Assembly (NCBI RefSeq): GCF_002079055.1
Contig: NC_047489.1
Location: 186,001 to 250,000 of the forward strand
DNA: 64,000 nucleotides
Origin: Saccharomyces paradoxus
Taxonomy: Eukaryota; Ascomycota; Saccharomycetes; Saccharomycetales; Saccharomycetaceae
Direction: 5' to 3'
Shown here: positions 20,316-32,131 of the stretch, piece by piece
How positions within the stretch are numbered: position 1 is the first letter of the stretch
Layout of the letters: each line of letters begins with the position of its first letter
Translations under genes and position numbers: made by a program
The notes under the pieces: model-generated
Told to the model about the DNA's origin: nothing
What the model saw: the letters and a program-made list of their open reading frames with translations, nothing else
Databases searched by the model: none

Positions 20316-21068
20316 ATACCGGTCCTTGGAATGTAAATTATTTTATTAGTTTTCTTTTACTAAACTCACAGACTAAAGATCAAAGGTGACAATGAGGTAT
20401 CAATGTTAGAGGAACTCTCTTATAAAGGAAAAAACAGGTAAAAAATGCCCTGATAACGTTACCCGGACATCAATACTTTTTTTTATATAATTAAGCAACA
20501 CTAACAGGTAACATGGGCTCAAAGGAAACATAATGCTCAAGCAAAGGTCCAGAAGAGTCCACTTTTCAACTTAGTTTATGGTATACCGAACAAAGTGTCA
20601 TGGATATTTTTGGTTTCTATCTGGCCATAAACAAGAAGAAAACTTGACATCCAGTTTGACTTCGGCGGTTATTTCCGCCCTGCTTCAACCAAATGATGAG
20701 GCGATGTCCCCCCAGAGAAAAGAAGCAATAAAGACTAGACAATAAAGGAGAGTCAAGAGCAAGTTAACGGTCTTAAAATGTATTGGCATTTCAAGCTGTC
20801 CCTCGCTATCGTTTAGTGCTCCTGGAAGCGGGTAGTGCAGTAACTTTACAATCCGGGTAATGGGAAAATAAGAAGTCTTAAAAGTTGGAATCTTTGTCCT
20901 TACCGCATCGAACCCCTTTCCAGGACAACAGGATCTCGTTGATGTGATTACCGTGATTCTCCTAATTCAAGTAAATTATCTAAAATATTCATACAACGAC
21001 TGTAGCAGCACAACTGCAAGCCAATTGGTTGTTTCTCCTTTCTGCCAAAAATAAAAAACGTTAGGGAT
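20316..21068. other. Intergenic: BPH1 promoter
   Basis: A 753-bp spacer between SNR189 and BPH1. I see no gene and no motif strong enough to name. Confidence 0.4.
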
Positions 21069-24000
21069 ATGAATTCAATTATTAGCGCTGCTTCGAAAGT
21101 CTTAAGGCTCCAAGATGATGTGAAAAAAGCTACCACAATCTTAGAGGATATACTCGTATTACAACCAATTGATCAAGAGATTGAACCAAATGTAGAAAAC
21201 TACCTACAACATGAATTAACCAAGATAATACAGGGTTGTCCAGTACGGGAAAGTACTAGTAATAATAGTACAAAAAGCACAGTTGAAGACGATTTATGCG
21301 AACTCAATAATTATACTTGCCTTTCACTTTCGAAAAGCTTTTATTTGTGCAGTAATGGCAGAAATTTTAACATAGCGGAACCGACGCGATGGATACAGTT
21401 ATTGGAGGCATTAACCGATTCAGTTAGTTTCGCGGTGGTTGTTCAAATTATTCTGACTTTATCCAACATTTCCTTGATTAATAAACAGACCTTGGGGGAA
21501 TTAGGAAAAGTGAGAATTCTACTTTTCGAAATACTGTCAAATAAAAACGACACCTGGAAATCCATACTACTACAGAGAAACCTTATAGAGTGGTATACTT
21601 CAATGCTTTCTGTAGACTGCTCACCTTTAGAGTTGGAAAACTTATATCTTCACAAGAATTCAAAATTCTGTAACGATATTTTAAATTCATTAACGCTACA
21701 AGTATCAGACCCTCGTTCACAAAATTACTTGCAATTTGAAAACTCATATAAGCTTTTTCAGATACAAAAGTCATCGAAAATTAATCACTCGTTTCTTTTC
21801 TACATTGAATTCAATTCCGTTACATCAAATAGGATAATGACTATAGAGCGACATATTTATTTGGAAATTAAGGAAGGTCAGTTTTGTGTCTCAAATGACA
21901 ATTACATAATCGGCTTATTTGAAAACTTTGAATTTGAAGTAGGCAACTTGTACTTTATTGCAGTTATAATTGATCATAATAATCAAATAACTCTATATGT
22001 TGACGGCAGTATGATCAATCAGCTCACGTTGTTTGAAAACTCCGTATGCCAATTAAACACTTGTGAACTGGGATCCATGATTTGTTCAATTAAACTCTAT
22101 AGATTTTATTTATGGGATGGATTACTAACAGAATTTGCGATAAATGTGCTTCAGGCCATTGGCACATATTACCAATATACATTTAGTAAAAAAAAAGAAA
22201 GTATAGATGTTTTATCGAATTGCCAAGACTTTTTGATCGCTAAGGCTCATTTAATGAACAGGCCACCAACAGGGATATCTTCCGCAAAATACATCAGTGA
22301 GATTGAACTTCTTGAAATGGAGAACATCATTATTGATGTTAACCCAAATGACATTCTTCAAGATTTCACGAAATTGTCTAATTTCACAATAAGATTTGAG
22401 GAAAACATAAACTCAAAAGATATCCCAGAAGTGGGCAAATGCTACCTCTATCAGAGCTCAAACTTGATTTCAAAATTTGTGTCTATTGATTCCATTCGGC
22501 TTGCGTTTTTAAACATGGCAGAATGCGATAGTATGGATGATCTTTTTCACCATGTATCGCATTTAATGAATCTTTTACGAAATATTGATATTCTTAGTTG
22601 GTTTAAAAAAGATTTTGGCTTTCCTTTGTTTGCTTATACATTAAAACAAAAAATAACCCAAGATTTATCTCAGCCTCTGAGTATCCAATTTTTCAATCTA
22701 TTCTTAGAATTTTGTGGGTGGGATTTCAACGATATTTCTAAATCCATAATTCTGGATACAGATGCTTATGAAAACATTGTGCTTAATTTAGATTTATGGT
22801 ATATGAACGAGGATCAAAGTGCTCTCGCGTCAGGCGGATTGGAAATTATTAGATTTCTTTTCTTTCAGATTTCAAGCTTGATGGAAGCTTCTATTTATTC
22901 CAAGTTTAATTCCAACAAGTTCAATGATATGAATATTTTAGAAAAATTATGTTTGAGCTATCAAGCGGTTATAAAGAAAGAAAATCCGAACAGTAAGTTT
23001 GGTGAGCTATCGAATGATTTAATTTCCGTATTGGTTACTTTATTGAAATACAATACTGATAAACGACATCTGCAGTGGTTTTTACATCTTTCATATTACT
23101 TTATTAAAAAAAAAGATGTACATTCTACAGAAATTATACTGCAAGCGATAGACCAGCTTTTTTCGTTTTACTTAGATCAAGGTAACGACGAAAATGCAAG
23201 GGTACTTTCAGAAATCATACCACTCAAGCTGATGCTAATGAATATGGACCAACTAGTGGAAAATAATGAATCAAACCCCATTACGTGCTTGAATATCTTA
23301 TTCAAAATAGTTTTGATCAATAAACCGCTCTTTAAACAATTTTACAAAAATGATGGTTTGAAACTCATATTGACTATGCTTTGTAAGGTGGGAAAAAGCT
23401 ATCGAGAGGAGATAATTTCTTTGCTTCTCATATATTCAATGGGTAATTATACCACAGCTAACGAAATATTTTCAGGTACTGAAAACAACATGATTAGAGG
23501 AGTTCCAAACAATAAGATAACTGTAAAGGAAATCGTTTATTTGGCTGTCAGCTTCATAGAGTGGCATGTTATTAACTCCAATTCTAGTGATTCTTCTTCT
23601 CTGTCGGACCTGAACAACCATATATCAAGATTCATCGAAGACCTGGAATCGCTGAGCACTATTCCAATTAACGCATCTGTATTTGATCCTAGAAATAGTT
23701 ATGTGATCGTTTCATTATTAGATCTCTTGATAGCTTTAAGCGAATCAGAAGACATCTCAAAGTTCAAAAGCTCTTCCAAAATGATTTCAAGGCTGATTAA
23801 AAGTAACATATTGTACGCTCTTACTAAATACGCCGCTTATGATTTCGAGGTCTATATGAGCACATTTTTTTGTCACATTACAGAATACAAACTGGTTCAT
23901 CCAAAAACTGTAATAAATAATTCCAGTTATTTACAGGTCTCATTTATGATAACTCTCTTACCCGAAATACTTAATGACCTAGTAGGTAGCGATAATAAAT

Positions 24001-27000
24001 TGAACTCAATGATGTTGAAATATCCATACATGATGTCAAATCTCCTTTATCTTCTTCGAAAATTTCGACCCAATACATCACAAATAGTGATGCCTAGAGA
24101 GTTTTATTTCTCAAGTTATGTGTGTCTTTTGCATTGTGTCATTCAGATTGATAAATCATCATTCTACCATTTCAAGAACGTTTCTAAGTCGCAACTATTA
24201 CAGGACTTCAAACTTTGCATATTGAACTTACTATATTTCAATACTACAAAGAAAACAATTTGGGAGAAACAAGATTACGAGATATTTTCTGAATCACTGA
24301 TGCTGCACCAGGAAATCTTATTTGCACATGGGGCATGTGATAATGAGACTATCGGGTTATTGCTGATGTTTTTGGCCAACAGACTACGCGACTGTGGATA
24401 CAACAAAGTAGTCTTCAATTGTATAAAAGTGATCATCAAAAACAGGGAAAGAAAACTGAAAGAGGTAGCAAATTTCTTTGACGCAATAAACAAAAGTGAA
24501 GTACTTGACGGTTTAAGTTATATCCTGTCATGCAGTAATCCTGAAGCAATGAATTTCATCACGGAACAATGCAGCTTTTTCTTCAACAATACACAACAGG
24601 TACGATTCAAGAACACTATCACCAATAACTTATTTAAGAGTAATAACTTTTCAGCATTAAGCATTAGACAGGTCAATAATCAAGTTTATGAATGGAAAAG
24701 TGCGAGATTCGAATTCATGACCCAAAACAATAAAAAATGCCTTATTTTATTTAGAAAAGACAACACATCCTTAGATTTTAAAATCAAAAAGTCTATATCA
24801 AGATACATTTACAACCTCAAAACGGATAGAGAAGAGAACGCTGTATTTTATCGAAATAATATGAATCTTTTAATCTTTCATCTGAAACATACACTGGAGA
24901 TACAGTCAAACCATAATTTGTCCTGCAAGTGGTCATTGGATTTTGCAGAAGATTTTGATGGGATGAAAAGGAGGCTTTTGCCTGCTTGGGAACCAAAAAA
25001 TGAACCACTCCTTAACGAGGAAGATACTAACCAGGAAACCATAGCAAGTGGTAATAGACAAAGGAGAGAAAGTGGAAGCATTTTATCCTACGAATTTATT
25101 GAACATATAGAGACTCTTGAGTCGGAGCCGGCTGGCGATTTGAATGAAAATAGAAAAATTCTTAGACTTTTAAAAGATAACGATTCTATTGCAACTATTT
25201 GGAACTGCAGCTTGATTATTGGATTGGAAATTAAGGAGGGGATTTTAATTCGTGGCAATAATTACCTTTACTTTGTAAGTGATTACTATTTTAGTTCAGA
25301 TGATAAAAAAATCCTAAAACTATCAGAAGTATCGCAAGAATTACGGGATATGACGGTCAGTTTGATTAACGGTCCTGACGTTAAAAAGTTATCGACCTTC
25401 CTAAAACATGAAGTCTTCGTTTGGAAACTTCTCGATCTCACTTTCGTTACTAAACGGCCCTTCTTACTTCGTGATGTCGCCATCGAATTATTGTTCAAAG
25501 AGAGAGTTAGTGCGTTTTTCAGTTTTTACAACAAAAGGGTCAGGGATGACGTTTTACGAGTACTGAATAAGATTCCTAAGCATCTTCCATCAGATCCAAT
25601 TTTTTCAAGTGTTTTACAAGAAATAAACAACAGAGGAAATAGTATAGTGACAAAGAATGGCATGGGAAGGGCAAGCATTGCTTCTAAATTTACTAGTGTC
25701 TTCTCAGCAAACAACAGCTTGATAGATGGGTTTGAGCTTAGCAAAAAATGGGTTAAGGGAGAAATTTCTAATTTCTATTATCTGTTGAGTATCAACACCC
25801 TAGCGGGAAGGTCATTTAACGATTTGACCCAATATCCGGTGTTCCCATGGGTCATTGCAGATTACGAAAGTGACGTGCTCGATTTAAAAAATCCTAAAAC
25901 TTACCGAGACCTATCGAAACCTATGGGCGCCCAAACTGAGAAAAGAAAACTACAGTTTATAGAGCGTTATGAAGCTTTGGCTTCCTTGGAAAATGCTGGT
26001 TCCGCACCATTTCATTATGGCACGCATTATTCCTCAGCGATGATAGTATCTTCCTATCTAATAAGGCTGAAGCCTTTTGTCGAATCCTTTTTATTATTGC
26101 AAGGCGGAAGTTTTGGCCCCGCAGATCGTTTATTTAGTTCACTTGAAAGGGCGTGGAGTTCTGCGTCTTCTGAAAATACAACGGATGTAAGGGAATTGAC
26201 ACCTGAATTCTTTTTTCTACCTGAATTCTTAACCAATGTTAACAATTATGATTTTGGTACAGATCAAAGCGGTAAAAAAGTTGATGATGTTGTACTTCCG
26301 CCCTGGGCAAATGGGGATGCAAAGGTTTTTATTCAAAAGAATAGAGAAGCTTTGGAAAGTCCATATGTATCTGCACATTTGCATGAATGGATTGATTTGA
26401 TATTTGGTTATAAACAAAAGGGTGAAATTGCTGTGGAGTCTGTTAACGTATTCAACAGATTGAGTTACCCCGGCGCTGTAAATCTAGATAACATTGGCGA
26501 TGAAAATGAGCGGAGAGCTATCACAGGTATCATCCACAACTTTGGTCAAACGCCTTTACAAATATTCCAGGAACCTCATCCGGAAAAGGCAGCCTGTAAT
26601 ATTCGGCAACTAACAACAGAAGTATGGCGTAAGATTCCAATGAAACCAATATTCGAAAAGGCAATCTTTAACTTGAATGAGAAGAACACGTCCGTTGATT
26701 ATGTTATCCATGATCCTAGTTACTTCGATTCGCTATACTGGAGGGGCTTCGCTTTTCCAAACTTGCTTTTCAGAACGGAAGAAACTTTAGTATCTTTGAG
26801 AATTGTGCATAAAAGTTGGTTAAAAATTGGACTAGATATTTTTAAAAAGACGCATATGACTCAAATTACATCGTTTGCATATTGGAAATTGGGCGAATTC
26901 ATAACCGGTGATAAAAATGGGCTGATAAAAGTTTGGAAGTATCGTAAAGATAAGCATTCTGCTTCAGGTAACCTGGAAAACAAGAAAACAATGTTTGGGC

Positions 27001-27575
27001 ACTTATGCGAACTAAAGGAAATGCGCTGTTATCACGACTACAACACGCTTTTAACCTTAGATATCAACGGTTCAGTATATGTCTGGGACATGATTAATTT
27101 CGAGCTAGTGAGGCAAATAACAAATAATGCGCACAAGGTCGCAATATCTCAACACACCGGGAGCATAATGGTCTTGACCAAAACCAACGCCATTTTGATT
27201 TTCAATTTGAATGGACAAAAATATACATCAAAGGAATTCGGGCCAGCTAAAATTGTAAGTTCAATTGAATTTTTTGACTTCACCAAGTTAGAGGCAGAAT
27301 ACAGAAAACATATCTATTGGAAAGAGATGGAAATACTACTGGTGGGGTTTGACGATGGAACAATAGATATTTACGAACTCTTCTTGACTTCTTATAATGA
27401 ATGGGCGATAAAGCTACTGAAGCAGCTCTCTACGGAGAGGGGGAAAGCTATAACTAGCATCAAGGCACAGGGGAAAACATACCTGTCTCAGAAAAGACAC
27501 AAGGATTCGACAGAACCTGATGAAATAGAGGTGATTGCGGGGACTCTGGATGGCAGATTAGCTATTTGGTACTAG
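21069..27575 (+). CDS. BPH1: BEACH-domain protein, Chediak-Higashi/LYST homolog
   Basis: A 2168-residue BEACH protein. In S. cerevisiae Bph1 is peripheral to membranes and affects protein sorting and cell-wall integrity. A long helical region with a ConA-like segment (about residues 230-350) precedes a PH-BEACH domain (about 1395-1520). The BEACH domain (about 1557-1855) carries hallmarks such as ISNFYYLLSINTLAGRSFND, YPVFPW, FHYGTHYSS and PPWA. The C-terminus (about 1930-2168) is WD40-like, ending DGRLAIWY. The first ATG is used. It is the largest gene of the window and is uninterrupted. Confidence 0.97.
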   Translation: MNSIISAASKVLRLQDDVKKATTILEDILVLQPIDQEIEPNVENYLQHELTKIIQGCPVRESTSNNSTKSTVEDDLCELNNYTCLSLSKSFYLCSNGRNFNIAEPTRWIQLLEALTDSVSFAVVVQIILTLSNISLINKQTLGELGKVRILLFEILSNKNDTWKSILLQRNLIEWYTSMLSVDCSPLELENLYLHKNSKFCNDILNSLTLQVSDPRSQNYLQFENSYKLFQIQKSSKINHSFLFYIEFNSVTSNRIMTIERHIYLEIKEGQFCVSNDNYIIGLFENFEFEVGNLYFIAVIIDHNNQITLYVDGSMINQLTLFENSVCQLNTCELGSMICSIKLYRFYLWDGLLTEFAINVLQAIGTYYQYTFSKKKESIDVLSNCQDFLIAKAHLMNRPPTGISSAKYISEIELLEMENIIIDVNPNDILQDFTKLSNFTIRFEENINSKDIPEVGKCYLYQSSNLISKFVSIDSIRLAFLNMAECDSMDDLFHHVSHLMNLLRNIDILSWFKKDFGFPLFAYTLKQKITQDLSQPLSIQFFNLFLEFCGWDFNDISKSIILDTDAYENIVLNLDLWYMNEDQSALASGGLEIIRFLFFQISSLMEASIYSKFNSNKFNDMNILEKLCLSYQAVIKKENPNSKFGELSNDLISVLVTLLKYNTDKRHLQWFLHLSYYFIKKKDVHSTEIILQAIDQLFSFYLDQGNDENARVLSEIIPLKLMLMNMDQLVENNESNPITCLNILFKIVLINKPLFKQFYKNDGLKLILTMLCKVGKSYREEIISLLLIYSMGNYTTANEIFSGTENNMIRGVPNNKITVKEIVYLAVSFIEWHVINSNSSDSSSLSDLNNHISRFIEDLESLSTIPINASVFDPRNSYVIVSLLDLLIALSESEDISKFKSSSKMISRLIKSNILYALTKYAAYDFEVYMSTFFCHITEYKLVHPKTVINNSSYLQVSFMITLLPEILNDLVGSDNKLNSMMLKYPYMMSNLLYLLRKFRPNTSQIVMPREFYFSSYVCLLHCVIQIDKSSFYHFKNVSKSQLLQDFKLCILNLLYFNTTKKTIWEKQDYEIFSESLMLHQEILFAHGACDNETIGLLLMFLANRLRDCGYNKVVFNCIKVIIKNRERKLKEVANFFDAINKSEVLDGLSYILSCSNPEAMNFITEQCSFFFNNTQQVRFKNTITNNLFKSNNFSALSIRQVNNQVYEWKSARFEFMTQNNKKCLILFRKDNTSLDFKIKKSISRYIYNLKTDREENAVFYRNNMNLLIFHLKHTLEIQSNHNLSCKWSLDFAEDFDGMKRRLLPAWEPKNEPLLNEEDTNQETIASGNRQRRESGSILSYEFIEHIETLESEPAGDLNENRKILRLLKDNDSIATIWNCSLIIGLEIKEGILIRGNNYLYFVSDYYFSSDDKKILKLSEVSQELRDMTVSLINGPDVKKLSTFLKHEVFVWKLLDLTFVTKRPFLLRDVAIELLFKERVSAFFSFYNKRVRDDVLRVLNKIPKHLPSDPIFSSVLQEINNRGNSIVTKNGMGRASIASKFTSVFSANNSLIDGFELSKKWVKGEISNFYYLLSINTLAGRSFNDLTQYPVFPWVIADYESDVLDLKNPKTYRDLSKPMGAQTEKRKLQFIERYEALASLENAGSAPFHYGTHYSSAMIVSSYLIRLKPFVESFLLLQGGSFGPADRLFSSLERAWSSASSENTTDVRELTPEFFFLPEFLTNVNNYDFGTDQSGKKVDDVVLPPWANGDAKVFIQKNREALESPYVSAHLHEWIDLIFGYKQKGEIAVESVNVFNRLSYPGAVNLDNIGDENERRAITGIIHNFGQTPLQIFQEPHPEKAACNIRQLTTEVWRKIPMKPIFEKAIFNLNEKNTSVDYVIHDPSYFDSLYWRGFAFPNLLFRTEETLVSLRIVHKSWLKIGLDIFKKTHMTQITSFAYWKLGEFITGDKNGLIKVWKYRKDKHSASGNLENKKTMFGHLCELKEMRCYHDYNTLLTLDINGSVYVWDMINFELVRQITNNAHKVAISQHTGSIMVLTKTNAILIFNLNGQKYTSKEFGPAKIVSSIEFFDFTKLEAEYRKHIYWKEMEILLVGFDDGTIDIYELFLTSYNEWAIKLLKQLSTERGKAITSIKAQGKTYLSQKRHKDSTEPDEIEVIAGTLDGRLAIWY

Positions 27576-28045
27576 GCACGACATCGTAAAGCTTTTTTTT
27601 TTAAAAATTCAAATTTGTAGTTTATACTTTTATTTTGAGGTTGATTTTCAATATCAGTATTGTAATTGCATACGTATCCAATATCATTACCAACGCCGGG
27701 TATTTTTTCCAGTGTTTCTTCTCCATTTCGCCTATGGAAAACGGCAAAAGGGTAAAGAAAAAAAACAAACGATTAATTCTTCATTGAATTATGTAAAAAA
27801 TCATAACAGAACCGCAGATTTAATAGAGATCAGAATATCCAGATTACTTTTGACTTTGTGCACCACTTTCAAATTTACTCATTGTTTAAGACAGGCGGTG
27901 GGAAAGAAGCCCTTATATTGGTCGAATCCTTAACAAGCAAAATACACAACCACTCAATTGTTTCGAAAGGGTCTGCTTAATAATTCGCGTACTAACTTGT
28001 GTATAGAACAGTAACCAAAGACAAAACCTAAGAAATACGGACAAC
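27576..28045. other. Intergenic: SNT1 promoter
   Basis: A 470-bp spacer between two plus-strand genes, with T- and A-rich tracts. No additional gene is supported. Confidence 0.4.
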
Positions 28046-31000
28046 ATGGGGTATCCGCCACCTACGCGAAGGCTCGCAGATAAGAAAAGGTACCATTATT
28101 CCAATAATCCTAACCGAAGGCATCCTTCTGGTGTTTATTCAAAAAATAGTTTTCCAAAATCAAGCAATAATGGATTTGTATCTTCTCCTACTGCGGATAC
28201 TTCAACAAATGCGTCGATCATTTCCGGTACTGCTCCTGCACCTCTTCCTACAGCGATATCTGGAACCACATTTGGCATCGAGGCACCTAGGCCATCTCGA
28301 TATGATCCGGGCTCAGTTAGTAGGCCTTTGTCATCATCCTATTCTTCAACAAGGAAAATTGGAAGCCGTTATAACCCAGATGTTGAAAGACCCTCTTCGG
28401 CCACTAGTTCAACTCCGGAAAGCATGAATACAAACACCATAACACACAACAATACGGATATTGGAAAATCACGCTACTCTCGAAAAACTATGAGCAGATA
28501 TAACCCTCAATCTACCAGTTCTTCAAATGTTACGCACTTTCCGTCGGCAATATCAAATGTTGCACCCTTTTATGTTGCCAATGGGAATTCTCGGAGACCT
28601 CGATCAATGGATGATTATAGTCCTGATGTAACGAAAAACGTCGAATCAAGTAATGCTTCATCGGTTAATGGTAACAGCCCTCATTCTTACTACTCTAGGA
28701 GCAACAAATGGAGATCTATTGGAACGCCTTCTAGACCACCGTTTGATAATCATATCGGTAATATGACTACCACCAGCAATATTAACCCGATTCATCAAAG
28801 AGAACCTTTTTGGAAAGCAAATAGTACTAATTTTTTAAAATCACCTCATTCGCAGTCATCACCTTCCCTTTATGCTAATAAATTTCACGACGCGAATAAA
28901 TGGAACAAACCAGAGTCTCCAGTTAAAGTTGAAACACTCAGCAAAGATCAAACAAAAGTCACGCCGTACCATGATGACAAATATCTACCAAAAAGATCAG
29001 ATTCTAAACCAAATGTACCTTTAGAATCCGATAGTATCAAGGTTGACGAAGAAAATGTTTTGGAAAAAAAAGATGTACATAAAAGTGGGCGTGAGATAGT
29101 GAAGGAACATCCTATTCCAGTAAAAAGAAAGGAACATGATGAACTAGAAGTTCGCGCTAGGAAAGTAAATAAAATTAAAAGGGACGGAAAACAGAACCAA
29201 ATTTGGACAACAGCCATATCAGTTGCCGATACAGTCGAAGTTGCCAAAGAAGAACAAAAGGAACAGGCAAACCTTATTGAGAGAGAAGAAAGTCCGGAAA
29301 TTAGAGATTATGAAAGAATATACGATCCGAAAGCCCTGAAAACGGATGTAACAAGATTGACGGTAGACTATGGTAATAAAAGTTACGAAGAACCTCTCGA
29401 AAAAGCCGAAGGGTGTATCTTCCCATTACCAAAAGCAGAAACGAGATTATGGGAACTCAAAAACCAGAAGAGGAATGAAATAATAAGTAAACAGAAATAT
29501 CTACTGAAAAAGGCAATTAAAAATTTCTCAGAGTATCCTTTTTACGTGCAAAACAAACTTATACATCAGCAAGCTACTGGACTCATTCTAACCAAAATTA
29601 TATCAAAGATAAAAAAGGAAGAATATTTGAAAAAAATAAAATTGAAACATGATTATTTCGATCTTCAAAAGAGGTATGAAAAAGAATGCGAAATTTTAAC
29701 TAAACTGAGTGAAAACTTAAGGAAGGAAGAAATTGAAAATAAACGTAAGGAGCACGAATTAATGGAGCAGAAAAGACGCGAGGAAGGTATCGAAACAGAA
29801 AAGGAAAAAAGCCTACGCCATCCATCCTCGTCTTCCTCATCCCGTCGCAGAAACAGGGCTGATTTCGTTGATGATGCGGAAATGGAAAATGTACTGCTAC
29901 AAATCGATCCGAATTATAAGCATTATCAAGCTGCTGCAACAATCCCACCGCTAATCTTAGACCCAGTCCACAAATATTCTTACAAGTTCTGCGATGTAAA
30001 TAACTTAGTTACAGACAAAAAGCTTTGGGCGTCTAGAATATTAAAGGATGCTTTTGACAGCTTTACTGACCATGAACATTCTTTATTTTTGGAAGGTTAT
30101 TTGATTCATCCCAAAAAATTTGGTAAAATTTCTCATTACATGGGCGGTTTACGAACTCCTGAAGAGTGTGTGCTACATTATTATAGAACAAAAAAAACTG
30201 TGAATTACAAACAACTTCTTATCGATAAAAACAAGAAGAGAAAAATGTCAGCCGCTGCCAAGCGCCGTAAAAGGAAGGAAAGAAGTAACGACGAGGAAAC
30301 TGAAGTCAATGAAGGTAAAGAAGAGTCAATGAGCACAGTAGATAAGGAAGAAAATAGTGAGAACAATGCCGAGGAAACGGTTCAGCCCGTTCTAGTTCAA
30401 GTCTCTGAACTGAAAGATAATCCACTAGATACGTCGGAAAAAGTCGAAAATCTGGTTCAAAAGGAGGGCGAAGAGGTTACAGGTGGACTGGAATGTGCTG
30501 AGAGAGTAAATGACTTGAAAAGAGTGCACGATGATATTGAAGAAAAGGACAGTAAATCCAATGTAATGAAAGGCAACGATAATATCTTAATAACGGCTCC
30601 AAAAGGAAGTCCGCAAGATGGTTATTATCCAGAGGACACCAGGGAACTTGATTTCAGCTTAGAGAATGCGCTACAGAGAAAGAAACACAAATCCGTGCCA
30701 GAACATAAGACAAGTTATTGGAGTGTTCGTGAATCACAACTCTTCCCAGAATTATTGAAGGAGTTTGGTTCTCAATGGTCTCTAATATCAGAAAAACTGG
30801 GCACCAAGTCGACTACAATGGTAAGGAATTACTATCAAAGAAATGCGGCTCGCAACGGGTGGAAGGTACTAGTTGATGAAACTGACTCAAAGCGAGATGG
30901 AACCAGTTCGGAATCGGTACAACAGTCTCAAATTTTGATACAACCAGAACGCCCAAACATCAATGCCTATAGTAGCATTCCTCCCCAACAAAGACCGGCT

Positions 31001-31726
31001 TTAGGCTATTTTGTTGGACAGCCGACTCATGGACCTAATACATCTATATCATCTATCGATGGCTCTATAAGGCCATTTGGGCCTGATTTTCATCGTGACA
31101 GTTTTTCTAAAGTTAGCGCTCCTTTAACCACTTTACCACCGCCAAGGCTACCATCCATTCAATTCCCTCGCTCAGAGATATCTGAACCAACAATGACAGA
31201 TTTGCGTAACAGACCCCTAGACCATATTGATACATTGGCCGACGCAGCTTCGTCAGTAACGAATAATCAAAATTTTAGTAACGAAAGGCATGCTATTGAA
31301 ATTAACCGTAAAATGGCGACAATTAGTAACCTATTGAATAACTCTGATCGAGACATGAAGACTTCTCTCCAAAGCGTTTCTAGGCACGAAGGGCAGGTTG
31401 AAGAAAGTCCTAACTTGAACAATATTGTTGTACAAGAGATAAAACCGAACATTACTACGCCGAGATCGAGTTCTATTTCTGCACTACTAAACCCTGTGAA
31501 TGGGAATGGGCAATCAAACCCAGATGGCAGGCCATTGCCACCATTTAACCATACTATTTCTCAAGGCGCTCCTACTTTCCCTTTACCGGCTCCGCACACT
31601 ACTCCAGTAAGTCGTGCGCCTCCAAAGTTCAACTTTTCCAATGATCCACTGGCAGCTTTGGCCGCAGTAGCATCCGCGCCTGATGCGATGAATGGTTTTT
31701 TGTCTAAAAAGGAAAATAATAATTGA
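28046..31726 (+). CDS. SNT1: Set3C histone deacetylase subunit, SANT domains
   Basis: A 1226-residue subunit of the Set3 histone deacetylase complex, related to metazoan NCoR/SMRT, acting in the nucleus in meiotic gene repression. The N-terminal 420 residues are Ser/Asn/Pro-rich. A charged coiled-coil region (about 470-600) follows. The first SANT domain lies near residues 658-725 (FTDHEHSLFLEGYLIHPKKF and LHYYRTKK) and the second near 888-935 (YWSVRESQLFPELLKEFGSQ and VRNYYQRNA). A poly-basic stretch (KKRKMSAAAKRRKRKER) between them is a likely nuclear signal. Length equals that recalled for S. cerevisiae. Confidence 0.97.
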   Translation: MGYPPPTRRLADKKRYHYSNNPNRRHPSGVYSKNSFPKSSNNGFVSSPTADTSTNASIISGTAPAPLPTAISGTTFGIEAPRPSRYDPGSVSRPLSSSYSSTRKIGSRYNPDVERPSSATSSTPESMNTNTITHNNTDIGKSRYSRKTMSRYNPQSTSSSNVTHFPSAISNVAPFYVANGNSRRPRSMDDYSPDVTKNVESSNASSVNGNSPHSYYSRSNKWRSIGTPSRPPFDNHIGNMTTTSNINPIHQREPFWKANSTNFLKSPHSQSSPSLYANKFHDANKWNKPESPVKVETLSKDQTKVTPYHDDKYLPKRSDSKPNVPLESDSIKVDEENVLEKKDVHKSGREIVKEHPIPVKRKEHDELEVRARKVNKIKRDGKQNQIWTTAISVADTVEVAKEEQKEQANLIEREESPEIRDYERIYDPKALKTDVTRLTVDYGNKSYEEPLEKAEGCIFPLPKAETRLWELKNQKRNEIISKQKYLLKKAIKNFSEYPFYVQNKLIHQQATGLILTKIISKIKKEEYLKKIKLKHDYFDLQKRYEKECEILTKLSENLRKEEIENKRKEHELMEQKRREEGIETEKEKSLRHPSSSSSSRRRNRADFVDDAEMENVLLQIDPNYKHYQAAATIPPLILDPVHKYSYKFCDVNNLVTDKKLWASRILKDAFDSFTDHEHSLFLEGYLIHPKKFGKISHYMGGLRTPEECVLHYYRTKKTVNYKQLLIDKNKKRKMSAAAKRRKRKERSNDEETEVNEGKEESMSTVDKEENSENNAEETVQPVLVQVSELKDNPLDTSEKVENLVQKEGEEVTGGLECAERVNDLKRVHDDIEEKDSKSNVMKGNDNILITAPKGSPQDGYYPEDTRELDFSLENALQRKKHKSVPEHKTSYWSVRESQLFPELLKEFGSQWSLISEKLGTKSTTMVRNYYQRNAARNGWKVLVDETDSKRDGTSSESVQQSQILIQPERPNINAYSSIPPQQRPALGYFVGQPTHGPNTSISSIDGSIRPFGPDFHRDSFSKVSAPLTTLPPPRLPSIQFPRSEISEPTMTDLRNRPLDHIDTLADAASSVTNNQNFSNERHAIEINRKMATISNLLNNSDRDMKTSLQSVSRHEGQVEESPNLNNIVVQEIKPNITTPRSSSISALLNPVNGNGQSNPDGRPLPPFNHTISQGAPTFPLPAPHTTPVSRAPPKFNFSNDPLAALAAVASAPDAMNGFLSKKENNN

Positions 31727-32131
31727 ACAGACAGCTGAGACGAGGCAATATCTGTACTTCACTTTTTCTCCATGCTATGGTTGATGAAACCTTAGAGCAC
31801 ACGTTACGTTATATGGTGGTAATATCTATATTATATATAAAAGGAGGAGTTTTTTAATCATAATTGTAATTTCGTATCTTTCCTGTATTATACAGTTTTT
31901 TTGATTTCAAACGACTTTATTTAAGTGTCGTGTAAATATGTGACATTTTACTTTTGTACGTATTCACATTCCTTGGCGTGCGGCCATTGCTGAAAATCGC
32001 AAAACCCACAGAGAAATAAACATCGCGAAAAAGTCAATGAAAAATTGGAAAATATTTTTCATTTCAGTATTATCCACAAGTAAATTTGTACAAAGTGAAA
32101 AGGTTGAACTAAGTATCTTCATTTTGAAGCC
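31727..32131. other. Intergenic: ELO2 promoter
   Basis: A 405-bp spacer. A TATATAAAAG element near 31834 lies close to the SNT1 3' end. No gene is seen. Confidence 0.4.
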